Source: Lineus longissimus (lineage: Eukaryota > Nemertea > Pilidiophora > Heteronemertea > Lineidae). From it: a DNA stretch of 64,000 nucleotides. Below the pieces are notes generated by a model that was given only the letters and a program-made list of their open reading frames with translations, was not told the origin of the DNA and did no database searches. Below are positions 34,961-46,300 of this stretch, in pieces. Each line of letters opens with the position of its first letter. The stretch's first letter is position 1. Position numbers and translations under genes: made by a program. The DNA lies in contig NC_088317.1 in the NCBI RefSeq assembly GCF_910592395.1, positions 3,906,001-3,970,000 on the forward strand. The letters are read 5' to 3'.

Positions 34961-35345
34961 TACGTATGAGATAACAAGTCGTAGGTATGAGATAACAAGT
35001 CGTACGTATGAGATAACAAGTCGTACGTATGAGATAACAAGTCGTACGTATGAGATAACAAGGCGTACGTATGAGATAACAAGTCGTACGTATGAGATAA
35101 CAAGTCGTACGTATGAGATTACAAGTCGTACGTATGAGATAATAACTCATACGTATGAGATAATATCTCATACGTATGAGATAATAAGTCGTACGTATGA
35201 GATGATAAGTCGTACGTATGAGATGATAAGTCGTACGTATAAGATAATAAGTCGTACGTATGTGATAACAAGTCGTACGTATGAGTCAATAAGTCAAACG
35301 AATGCGATAATAGGTCGTACGTATGAGTTAGTTTTTTATTTTTTT
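34961..35345. repeat. Right palindromic-unit array in the TIR of X
   Basis: About 18 units of GATAACAAGTCGTACGTATGA-type sequence form the inverted counterpart of the left array. Most carry AACAAG and some ATAAG spacers. The array begins about 45 bp upstream of the transposase start codon, so the same repeats could also act in that gene's promoter. Confidence 0.9.
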
Positions 35346-35402
35346 TGTTGGCACTAATACGCTTCCGTATATTAGTGCCAACAAAAAAAAATTAAAAACT
35401 AT

Positions 35403-35932
35403 CTCATACGTACGACTAATTAAGTCGTTCGTTCGAGTTAGTATCGCATTCGTTCGACTTTCTATCTCATTCGTTCGACTTTCTATCTCATTCGTTTGAG
35501 TTAGTATCTCATACATATGAGATAATAACTCATACGTACGACTTATCATCGCATACGTACGACTTATTATCTCATACGTATGAGATATTATCTCATACGT
35601 ATGAGTTATTATCTCATACGTATGACTTATCATCTATGAGTTATTATCTCATACGTATGAGATAATATCTCATACGTACGACTTATCATCTCATACGTAC
35701 GACTTATTATCTCATACGTATAAGATAGTATCTCATACGTATGAGTTATTATCTCAATATGTACGACTTATTATCTCATACGTACGACTTATTATCTCAT
35801 ACGTACGACTTATTATCTCATACGTATGAGTTATTATCTTATACGTATGAGTTATTATCTCATACGTACGACTTATTATCTCATATGTATGAGTTATTAT
35901 CTCATACGTATGAGTTATTATCTCATACGTAG
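35403..35932. repeat. Left palindromic-unit array of element Y
   Basis: The units are as in X, with early variants (cgttcgttcgag, cattcgttcgac). The array is followed by the same subterminal sequence (gtagttgaatacatgt) that follows the array of X at about 28713. Confidence 0.9.
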
Positions 35933-36599
35933 TTGAATACATGTGGACTCTCAGTCTCGCCACCAGAGGGCCTCCGCTACGCTACGCGTATAGCCGCCAT
36001 TTTGATTCTCACCACGTGCGCACCGATTTTTGCTTGTCCTGTCGATCGGCTCTGATTAGCTCAGCATCTGTACAGTTTGGTAGGTATTGTCAGTCCAGAT
36101 GGCCAGGTCAATATGAAGAGAACGCCCAATATTAATATTGTCTCTCAGATACCTGGGAAACGCACGAGATTGAGAGCATCTCAGTTTCAAATTTTTTGTG
36201 GAGGAGGTCCCCCATTAGGCCTAGACCCCCCGCCAAAGTTCGCGCCTGCGGTGCTCACATATTCGGGCTTCGCCCTCAATAGAGCCCCCCCCCCCCCCGT
36301 CCAGCTACGCTGGATCCGCCCCTGTAGTCTGTACAAACGATGTCTCTTATAGGCCTAGGCCGATCATATCTAGATGAGGATCATGGAATGAAGTGACACA
36401 ACTGTGTAGTTATAAATCTCAAGCCTCAAGAACCGACACACTCTCGTCTTTTATTCAACATATATAGGGCCTATATTTATATTCAATATTCTGAGTTTGA
36501 AAATATATATATCGAAGTTGGCGGTGCGGGTTACTGATCAAGATTGTATAGGCCTACGTTTATTGTTTCAGGTGATGGCCGGAGAGGAGAAAAACAAAC

Positions 36600-38090
36600 T
36601 GAGGTGTCGAGTGTGGCTACGTTCCGCCTACTCTCAAGTTTGCTCAGGTGAAGCCTCTGATAAAGAAACCATCTCTTGATAAAGACATCCTCAGCAATTA
36701 TCGGCCAGTTTCCAATCTCACCTTTGTATCAAAGCTCGTTGAAAAGGTGGTGGCTTGTCGTTTGCATGAGCACATGTCGTCGAATGGTCTGTTTGATACC
36801 AATCAGTCTGCATACCGTAAGTGCCATAGCACCGAGACAGTTCTACTGAAGATTACGGATGACATTCTTACAGGCATGGACAATGGAAATGAGGCAATTC
36901 TTGTCCTTCTTGATCTCTCTGCCGCATTCGATACTGTCGACCACAGTATTCTCATTGACAGGTTGCAGCAGAGACTTGGTCTAAAAGACACTGTGTTGAG
37001 GTGGTTTTCATCCTATCTCCATGGCAGGACACTGTCGGTTGCTGTTGGTGGTTGTTGCTCTGAGCCGATCTCCCTTCACTTCGGTGTGCCTCAGGGCTCT
37101 GTGTTGGGACCCATTCTCTTCACCATCTACAACTTGCCACTTGGTGATGTCATGCGGAACTGGACCATTCCTTTTCAATTGTACGCTGACGACAACCAAC
37201 TTATAAATTTCATGAGGTGTGGTGATGTTGGAGAGTGGTGTGGTTGTTTCCCGCACTGAGGATTGCATATCGGGGGTTGGGGATTGGCTTGTTGCAAACA
37301 AACTTGCTTTAAATGCTCCAAAGACGGATATGCTGAACATTGTATCGCTAAGAAGGACAGGTTCAGTTCAAGGTATCACTGTAAATGGAGTCTGGGTCCC
37401 TAAGTCAAGCATGTGAAGGATCTTGGTGTTTGGCTGGATGAGGGCATGAGCATGCAAGCTCAGATAAAAAATGTTTGCAAGGCCGCCAATTTTAGCTTAT
37501 ATAAGATAGGTAGGATCAGAAAGTATCTTAATCAGCCTTGTACTGAGCGGCTTGTTCATGCCCTTGTCACGTCAAAACTTGATTACAATAACGGGCTACT
37601 ATACGGATTGCCTAAACGATCCCTTGTTCCTCTCCAACTGTTACAGAATCGAGCTGCGAGGCTGGTCAGTAGAAAACGGAAGCGTGAGCATATCACACCC
37701 GTGCTAAAAGAACTGCACTGGCTTCCGATTGAGGCACGTGTTCAGTTCAAGGTGCTACTTCACTGTTTCAAGGTGCTCCACGGACTGGCCCCTGGTTATC
37801 TCCATCTACCTCTCGAAAAAACTGTTCGTCATACGAGGTCCTCATCTAGTGTCAGGTTGCTAGCAAAACGCACCAGGACCTCGTATGGCGACAGAGCCTT
37901 TTCTGCATGTGCCCCCTTCCTATGGAACCAGCTCCCCTCTGAAATCAAATCAATCCAAAGTACCAATATTTTCTCCTTCAAGCGTCAGCTGAAGGCATGG
38001 CTATTCCGTGGAGCTTTTTGAGGAGTAGCGCCTTGAACACGTTTTTTCACGGTGGTAAGGCGCTCTATATAAATTTTACATTACATTACA
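36600..38090 (+). pseudogene. CR1/L2-type LINE reverse transcriptase, degenerate
   Basis: Reverse-transcriptase blocks are visible in order: SNLTFVSKLVEKVV, AFDTVDHSILI, VPQGSVLGPILF, YADDNQL (catalytic YADD), DLGVWLDEGM, then the C-terminal LWNQLPSEI and FKRQLKAWLF. The reading frame changes near 37.21-37.26 kb and back near 37.41 kb, so the copy is dead. It is 5' truncated, with no endonuclease, and ends with an AAGGCGCTCTATATAAAT hairpin and a TTTACATTACATTACA tail. It replaces about 5.3 kb of element Y. Confidence 0.88.
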
Positions 38091-38094
38091 AGGC

Positions 38095-38356
38095 CGTTTT
38101 GTATGCACTTCAAGTGCATGAACTTGTAACCATGAAGTTTCCTTGCCGCCTCCAAATCTTTCATTATAAACAAAGCAACGTCAAGTATGTCAGCCTTATT
38201 CTTGCGTCTGCATAAGCCAGACTTGGAGAGGATCCGGTTCAAGGTCCGGAGACTGAGTATGATGCCGTCGACATGAGCTAGTGTTTTTATAATCTCTTTG
38301 TAATTGAGCCCCAGATAGAAATAGACGCGCACCTTGTCACCAACGGCGTCCGCCAT
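38095..38356 (-). pseudogene. Truncated transposase 5' end in element Y
   Basis: From ATG 38356 the first roughly 85 codons match the X transposase almost residue for residue (MADAVGDKVRVYF...), then the frame runs into the LINE tail at 38090. The catalytic core is absent, so it cannot be active. Confidence 0.88.
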
Positions 38357-38399
38357 TTTAGAATTCGACAGAACCAGATCCGTATGGCGTATAGTAACT

Positions 38400-38790
38400 G
38401 GTACGTATGAGATAACAAGTCGTACGTATGAGATAACAAGTAGTACGTGTGAGATAACAAGTCGTACGTATGAGATAACAAGTTGTACGTATGAGATAAT
38501 AATTAAGTCGTACGTATAAGATGATAAGTCGTACGTATAAGATAATAAGTCGTACGTCTGAGATAATAAGTCGTACGTATGAGATAACAAGTCGTACGTA
38601 TGAGATAATAAGTCGTACGTATGAGATAACAAGTCGTACGTATGGGATGATAAGTCGTACGTATGAGATAAAAGTCGTACGTATAAGATAATAAGTCGTA
38701 CGTATGAGATAACAAGTCGTACGTATGAGTCAATAAATCAAACGAATGCGATAATAAGCCGTACGTATGAGTTAGTTTTTTATTTTTTTT
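38400..38790. repeat. Right palindromic-unit array of element Y
   Basis: About 18 TACGTA-centred units lie in the orientation of the right TIR, followed by the A/T-rich stretch and the terminus TTGGCACTAATACGCTTCCG. Confidence 0.9.
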
Positions 38791-38813
38791 GTTGGCACTA
38801 ATACGCTTCCGTA

Positions 38814-38819
38814 TGTTTT
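38814..38819. repeat. Target-site duplication TGTTTT, right copy (element Y)
   Basis: This matches 27933-27938 and directly follows the right terminus ending CCGTA. Confidence 0.85.
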
Positions 38820-39784
38820 AAACTATTGTTACAGTTAGTACAAATATCTAGTCATTCTCCCATGCTCCAAGCGTCGTCAACGGTGATCATCGGGTAGCCT
38901 CACTCGACCTACTGTCTCTGGGGACTATGTCGTGACAATTTCAGCGGGTGCATGTAAATTGGACATTTGACCGGCGCCAGGGAGATTGATTTCTAGTACC
39001 TCTCATGTACAGCACTGATGACCCTTAGTGAAGGTGCTACCTGGGTACCTCCCAAGCACTGCATCTGGTCACAATCAACATAGGGCATATCAGAGACGGC
39101 CTAGTTGGGAAGTTGAATCGATGACCTCATCACAAGTACATTACTGCAACCCTTGGCACTTTTAGATGGTGCCTTGGTAGTGGGTACCTCGCAAGCCTTA
39201 TACCATTACCTGGTCACAATCATGGTTGGGCAGATCATTGAGGACCAAGTCGTGGCGAGATCACAGATCGAACTTCCCAAGGCCAAGTACATTACTGGGA
39301 GCCAGTTTCTGGGACCTGGTACCTCCCAAACACTACACACCACATCAGGATGCAATGGTAGATTTAACTCCAACTCGAGTAGCATTGAAAAAACAACTTC
39401 TTTGAGGAGGTTTTGGTGGAGTCTTCCAATACTGCAACATATTCCAGTTCACTTTGGCTCCTGTGTAGTGCGTCTGCCATGCTGGTACTGTCTTGTTTTT
39501 AAGCTGGTTGAGCACTACCAGTACATAAGGCCTATTGTATTGTCAGAACAACAAACGTATTTCTCAATACATCTTTATTTACAAATCATTTTCAGTGTTC
39601 TATTTACATAATCAGCTCTATCCTCCCCCTGCCTGCCCAATGAAATGCTATAAGACGAGTCTCATATTACTTGTTGAAGGGAGATTAAAGGGTGAGGTGC
39701 CAGGGGGAGGCAGATTCAGTTATACAAAGTTGCTTATATATGTCTTTACTATCTTACACAACTTGGATCTATTCAAGATCTATT
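38820..39784. other. Intergenic, nothing recognised
   Basis: This lies between the transposon and the CENPI 3' repeat. It shows loosely repeated phrases (cctggtacctcccaa, aagtacattactg) at about 39.0-39.35 kb that suggest degenerate tandem duplication. I see no gene. A TTTATT at about 39.57 kb (AATAAA on the minus strand) could be a distal CENPI polyadenylation signal. Confidence 0.4.
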
Positions 39785-40335
39785 CTAGAAAGGCAGTGTA
39801 GTACTGTCCTAGAAAGGCAGTTGAAGACACTAGTCCAATATACTACTGTCCAAGAAAGGCAGTTGAAGACATTAGTACAGTGTGGTACTGTCCTAGAAAG
39901 GCAGTTGAAGACACTAGTCCAATATACTACTGTCTAAGAAAGGCAGTTGAAGACATTAGTCCAGTGTAGTACTGTCCTAGAAAGGCAGTTGAAGACACCA
40001 GTCCAATATACTACTGTCTAAGACAGGCAGTTGAAGACATTAGTCCAGTGTAGAACTGTCCTAGAAAGGCAGTTGAAGACACTAGTCCAATATACTTCTG
40101 TCCAAGAAAGGCAGTTGAAGATATTAGTCCAGTGTAGTACTGTCCTAGAAAGGCAGTTGAAGACACCAGTCCAATATACTACTGTCCAAGAAAGACAGTT
40201 GAAGACATTAGTCCAGTGTAGTACTGTCCTAGAAAGGCAGTTGAAGACACTAGTCCAATATACTACTGTCCAAGAAAGGCAGTTGAAGACATTAGTCCAG
40301 TGTAGTACTGTCCTAGAAAGGCAGTTGAAGACACT
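39785..40335. repeat. 84-bp tandem repeat (two 42-bp halves) at the CENPI 3' end
   Basis: Alternating halves read 'agtactgtcctagaaaggca..' + 'gttgaagacactagtccaat' and 'atactactgtccaagaaagg' + 'cagttgaagacattagtcca', about 13 halves in all. The array ends about 40 bp beyond the CENPI stop codon (40375-40377), so the CENPI 3' UTR, if it extends this way, is largely made of it. Confidence 0.9.
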
Positions 40336-40374
40336 AATTCATTAGAATCCTACTTCCAACACAATCCTCGTCCA

Positions 40375-43300
40375 TCAGACTGTCTTGCTTAGCCTCCGAC
40401 TGAAGCTGTAGAGGAACTTGAAGACGCTGTCCATGCCTTCGGACTTGAGGTACTTCAAGTATACCTCACTGGGATTGACATCGCTGTCTATAGGGTTAAT
40501 CTGAAAAAAGTTTAATTACATTTCAGTGTCAGTTTCATAGAATGAAAATGACTGCAAGTTGTCTTAACTTTACCTCACAGGCCATGGTGAGCTCTGTATG
40601 ACTCATGTTGGATAAAAACACATGAAAATTATCTTGACCAGTTCTGTATTTATATCGAGAAATGTTACGCTGTGTTTGTTTATGACTTCCACTTAAACAA
40701 ATCGGTCACTTGAAGAAAAAGGCACAACCAGATGGCTGAGTTATTAAGACAACAGTTAACATTGAAACTTACGCTTAGGTCATCTGGAACAGCTTTGGAA
40801 TCTGGAGGCTGCGTCTGAAACAGAAAACATGTTGATATAGAAAAGAAAATCTGACCTTAATCAAGGGGTGTCTGATTATAGAGGTCAAATTGAATGAAAA
40901 CAACCAATTTCGGACCAGAACTAGTGTCCTTACTAGAGAGGTTGTCCTTAATAGAGAGGTGTGTGCTTAGGGAGGTCTCACTGTAGCTGCATGTTGTGCA
41001 ATAGAATATGGAATTAAATGAATACACACCAAAGTGAGAAAATCCCATGCAAAGCCTATCATTGCCGGACTCCGGTAGATACTATAACAATGACTTGGAC
41101 GAGGTATGGTCATTTTGCGAATCAGATCGGGGTCCAACTGGAATATCGAATAGTCCTCGGTTACGGTGAAGGCGCGACACAACCACAATGCGTCCATGAT
41201 GTTACGTATGTATCCGTTGAACGTCAGGATTTCATCAAAGCCTCGCTGCGATTCTGGGAACTCCTCATTTGAGATTTCGGATTCTTTCAAATCCTGGAAG
41301 GCCTTCCGGCACCTTGAAATAAAGAAAAGGATGTCCATGAAAAAGATCCGAAAATTTACATTTCTTACAAAGGCATGTGAGAATGGATACATTACCTAGA
41401 ATCTCATGTACAATGTATTAGAATACCGACACCCGGACATTACTTGAAAACTTTGCAATGTTCAAAAAGACGTGTTCAAAAGCACATCCTCTCAAAATGT
41501 CAAAGATTGGCAGCCACCAGGAAGACGACTAAGCCAAAACATGCCTCCAAGACCAGCTGCATGGAGGCAAATGGTTATGGACAACAACCAAAACATGCCT
41601 CCAAGACCAGCTGCATGGAGGCAAATGGTTATGGACAACAACCAAAACATGCCTCCAAGACCAGCTGCATGGAGGCAAATGGTTATGGGCAACAACCAAA
41701 ACATGCCTCCAAGACCAGCTGCATGGAGGCAAATGGTTATGGACAACAACCAAAACATGCCTCCAAGACCAGCTGCATGGAGGCAAATGGTTATGGACAA
41801 CAACCAAAACATGCCTCTAAGACCAGCTGCATGGAGGCAAATGGTTATGGACAACAACCAAAACATGCCTCCAAGACCAGCTGCATGGAGGCAAATGGTT
41901 ATGGACAACAACCAAAACATGCCTCCAAGACCAGCTGCATGGAGGCAAATGGTTATGGACAACAACCAAAAACATGCCTCCAAGACCAGCTGCATGGAGG
42001 CAAATGGTTATGGACAACAACCAAAAACATGCCTCCAAGACCAGCTGCATGGAGGCAAATGGTTATGGACAACAACCAAAAACATGCCTCCAAGACCAGC
42101 TGCATGGAGGCAAATGGTTATGGACAACAACCAAAACATGCCTCCAAGACCAGCTGCATGGAGGCAAATGGTTATGGACAACAACCAAAAACATGCCTCC
42201 AAGACCAGCTGCATGGAGGCAAATGGTTATGGACAACAACCAAAAACATGCCTCCAAGACCAGCTGCATGGAGGCAAATGGTTATGGACAACAACCAAAA
42301 ACATGCCTCCAAGACCAGCTGCATGGAGGCAAATGGTTATGGACAACAACCAAAACATGCCTCCAAGACCAGCTGCATGGAGGCAATTGTTTATGGACAA
42401 CAACCAATTTCATCATCGACATCAAACTTTCAAACTTACAGGATCATGTTTTCACACAGCCGGGCCAACGTCAGTCCATTGTTGGACAAGAGAGGGCTGT
42501 AGATGCACAAAGTTGGTGGCAGCAACACAAATGGAACACGGTACTTGGGGAAGACTGAGACAATCTGGAAATAATGAGAAAACGATTGGTCATCAATGAT
42601 TTCTCAAAGTTTGATATCCAAAAGTCGAAAACCAGACAGACAACATTTACAGTAGTTAGTTTTGTTTCTTAGTTTAAACTACTTCAAATTAACAGAAGTG
42701 CACTTAAGATGAGGCCAAAGATAGAACAAATGTGACCCGCTCTACCAAAACTAGGCACTTGTCGCATCTGAACTTGACAGGTTGATACGGACTTGTTCAT
42801 TCCCTATTGTAGACCTTTTGTGAAATGTGACCAAATCAGTTTGTAATAGATTTCACAAAAGGTCTACAACAGGGAAATTAACAACAAGTCCGTATCAACC
42901 TGTCGAGTTCAGATGCGACAAGTGCCTAGTTTTGGTAGAGCGAGTCACAAATGAAACCAAGCTGTTAACTATATTTTTAAACTAATACATGTATTAACTT
43001 AAAGATAGTGGTTCAAAACTGTATCACGGATAATGCTCACCACATCCAAAAGGTTGAATACACAGTTTGAGAGCAGCACGTGGCACCCTTCAGCCTGAAT
43101 GGCGAGGCTACAGATGTCCAACATGTAGGCCATCGTGTCTTTGAGAATCTTGTATGGTTTGAGTTCTTCGACTTCTTCCTGGAAAACTGAGTAACTGGAA
43201 GAGAGAAGGACACCTTGTTAGGCAATTGCGGACGTGTGGGATACAACATTCTCTCATCTTATATACAATTCATGTACAATTTTGGTTTATGACCATTAGA

Positions 43301-46300
43301 TTTTATTTTGATGACTTTAAACCTGGTCAACGCTGTTTAGAATGAGTGAAGCATACTTACAAATCTGGTATATCGACTGATTTCTCCGGAGACACTGTCT
43401 GTTTTAGTGCTGCACGCTGATACCGCGATATTTCCGTCGTCAAGTAGTTCTCAAACAACTCAGTAATACAAACTAAAATTTGGCACTGAAATGAAGAAAT
43501 GAGAAGAAACAAATTACATCAACTACGATTTTGGTTATCATACGACTTTACACCTTTACTTTGTCAGTCATGAAACCAGTCAGTTGACCTCTAATGAGCT
43601 GCACAACCAGCCCCAAGACCTCAGCATTTCTGACTGGCACCCATTTATACACCTGGGTGGAGAGAGGCGGGTCAGACAAAGACCTGCCTCCAGTCTTATG
43701 CTGACATTGGGGACTGAACCACCGATCTCTTGAACATGAGTCAGAGTCACTACACCACAGTAACTTGCAGAAACTAGACCTACCTTTACATAAACAGATG
43801 ATGAAAAGAAAAGATTCCGTAATGGCTCCAGAATAAGATCATGCAATACTGAAAAGAGAGGAAAAGAAATGTAACAGGGGTTAAAATCTTTGAAGTAGGT
43901 TTGCTCGGCAGACCTAAAGTGACTCGTGAGCTGTGAGATAAGTCAACTTTTGCTTTCAAGTCACAGTGTCAGCAAACCCTAATTCTGCAGCACTTTACTA
44001 CACAGATCGATACAATTCTGTTGACTCATTCTATTAAAACAGACTTACTGGGAAACGAATGCAGCCGCAACCTCTTTAACAGGGCAAGGAGGGACGGCTT
44101 CAACCGGGTAGAATTCAACGAGTTCATATATTTGATCAAGAACGACTCGACGACAGGTACGCCCTCTTGAATGAAGTCTGCAAAGCTTGAGAGAGCCCAT
44201 AGCAATTTCTCGCCTCTGTTCCCGTACGGATGAAGGAGAACCTCTGGAATCAAGAATTTAAAAGTTATATATCATATAACTTTATTGTTTATGGTCTGCA
44301 CTAACTTTTACCATAGAAGCATTTTTTTGGCCAGCCCATGCAGAGCAGTGGATAGCAATGTTGAAAAAACTTTTTTTCTGAACGGGCAAATAATATCCAT
44401 GAGTGTCACAGTCTATAGTATTTGGGTACATTTGAAAAGCAGGGCATGAAATAGCACTTTATTGTAAAATGTTAACCTCTTTGTCAATGCGGGCGACGTG
44501 CAATGTGTTCCCTTACCATCTTGTAATGTGTTCCCCAACCAGTACTGGAATCTTGTGTTGAATATCTGGTCTGGGTTGCAGGCAACCACGTGCTGGAGAT
44601 ACCTATTCTTCAACACACTTCCACTTTGACTGGGCCACTGAAACAATATCAACAGTTAGGTCCAAATCTTTATGTGGTGAGGTCGTGAATACGTTGACAA
44701 CTAATGACATGAGAGGGACTGCGTCCATCAGTTTCGTCCCCAAGTAGACCCTCTAATGTCAAGACATTGCTTAACTATCATAGGACTTATAGTTCAGTCC
44801 TACAAGAGACTAATTCTCACCTCAATCCTGTCCATCGACTCAACCAACTTAACTATCATAGGACTTATAGTTCAGTCCTACAAGAGACTAATTCTCACCT
44901 CAATCCTGTCCATTGACTCAACCAACTTAACTATCATAGGACTTATAGTTCAGTCCTACAAGAGACTAATTCTCACCTCAATCCTGTCCATCGACTCCAC
45001 CAACTGCTCAAACGAATTGATGTGCTGCATCGGCACAGGGTCAGTGTCACTCGGAGATGTCGACTTCTGTTTGGCCATGTTCATGATGGAAGACTGTGCG
45101 AATGGTATGACTTCAATACGTCGTCTCTTTGACTGAAAAGCATAAAGATCACAGTCACATCCTGAAGTACTACACATAATACTGAATAGCTGTAAACTGG
45201 GATTATTAGTAATGTGCGAATGGTATGACTTCAATACGACGTCTCTTCGACTTAAAAGCATAAAGATCACAGTCACCTCCTGAAGAACTACATATAATAC
45301 TGAATAGCTGTAAACTTGGATTATTAGTAATAAGCCAAAGGGCTTACCTGTGATAAAAGATCATCAGCATCGACCTGTGTTCGTTCATGTATACTGGTCT
45401 GCGCCTCGTGACGCTCCATGACCTGCTGGATCGCTAACGCCCAGTTCCGATCCACTTGGCGGAAGAACGATTTGCGTCCTTTAGGTACGACGATATTCAC
45501 AATGGAGGGGCAGTATAACTTGTAGATTGAGAGAAGGCCCATGATGTGAGATTGTGATCCCTGTAAGAAAGACAACTAATTTAAACAAATGAAATGTAAG
45601 TGCTTACATAGCGCTTTATACTGTACAACTGTACTGTCTTTAAGCGCTTTTAATACATTCATCAGCTGAATCCAGAAACCTTTCAGTTGTAACCTTTCAG
45701 TTGTAACCTAAAAGCGCAGATCCTGCACTACACTTGGACACTTCAGGCCAGTTGAATGTACCAAGTGGCAATAGCCGATTCTTGAATTCATTCCACATAA
45801 TTTGAGAACGACTTCAATGCTTTACACCTTTATCAAAATTTCTTTCAATTTGAACATTCTCAGGTTTGCTCCACATACCACATATATTTTCTGTTGAAGG
45901 TTTAGAAGATGTCGTATCCGGTGAAGCGAGACGTCTTCTTTCCGAGTCAGCAGGTACAGGAGATGGCAGACGTAGGGACACTGTAATAGAAAATAACAGA
46001 AAATTAAATCAAAGATGATATTCATGCGCATGCAGCACTCGAACGGAATGAAATTTATCTGGTTTGAGAATGTCACTATGCCGACTTTCAACTGGGAACT
46101 TTTTACCTAGATACCAAAAACTTAAACGTGGTGTCTAATTCACATATCTGACTGTTTGAGAAATGTTGAAAATTATCGAGAGTTTTGCTTACAATGGCTT
46201 TACTTTGAGTGAAGTAGAACAGCGGTCCGTAGAGAGCTTGTAGCTTGGCAACGTCTTCAATACGATCAAATATTAGCACCATCCAACGTATTATCAACAC

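Larger units (their letters stand above)
27955..35369. mobile_element. Nested DNA transposon copy X, IS3EU-like, 7.4 kb, two genes
   Basis: The 7415-bp element starts TACGGAAGCGTATTAGTGCC and ends with its inverted complement. It sits between direct repeats TATTAG (27949-27954 and 35370-35375), which are the 6 bp of Y's own terminus duplicated on insertion. The terminal inverted repeats continue inward through an A-rich stretch into arrays of TACGTA-centred units on both sides. Two genes converge: a SAM-like/HECT protein (+, 29371-32104) and a DDE integrase (-, 34915-33522). The transposase resembles eukaryotic IS3-type (IS3EU) integrases. From memory that group makes 6-bp duplications, which would agree, but this needs checking. 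Confidence 0.9.
27939..38813. mobile_element. DNA transposon copy Y (host of nested copy X), internally deleted
   Basis: Y consists of 27939-27954 plus 35370-38813 and is interrupted by X. Its outer ends read TACGGAAGCGTATTAG on the left and the complement ending CGCTTCCGTA on the right. It is flanked by a perfect 6-bp direct repeat TGTTTT (27933-27938 and 38814-38819). Inside are a left palindromic-unit array (35403-35932), a stretch matching X 28712-29387 (35926-36598), a degenerate LINE (36600-38090), the 5' part of a transposase gene (38091-38356, minus) and a right array (about 38400-38790). About 5.3 kb present in X is missing at the LINE position, so Y is non-autonomous. Confidence 0.88.

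Noticed and set aside
39785-40335. Regular repeat-spacer look of a CRISPR array
   Set aside because: The 'spacers' are themselves repeated halves of an 84-bp unit, there are no cas genes, and the DNA is animal.
41444-42599. Two overlapping plus-strand open frames of about 350-375 codons and several antisense ones
   Set aside because: They are products of the stop-free 54/55-bp tandem repeat in a CENPI intron. They are open in several frames at once and have no family resemblance, and their 3' end runs antisense through a real CENPI exon.
43600-43760. tRNA gene suggested by A- and B-box-like motifs
   Set aside because: No cloverleaf or anticodon stem forms, and the same body sequence recurs at 10.7 kb, so it is a SINE head.
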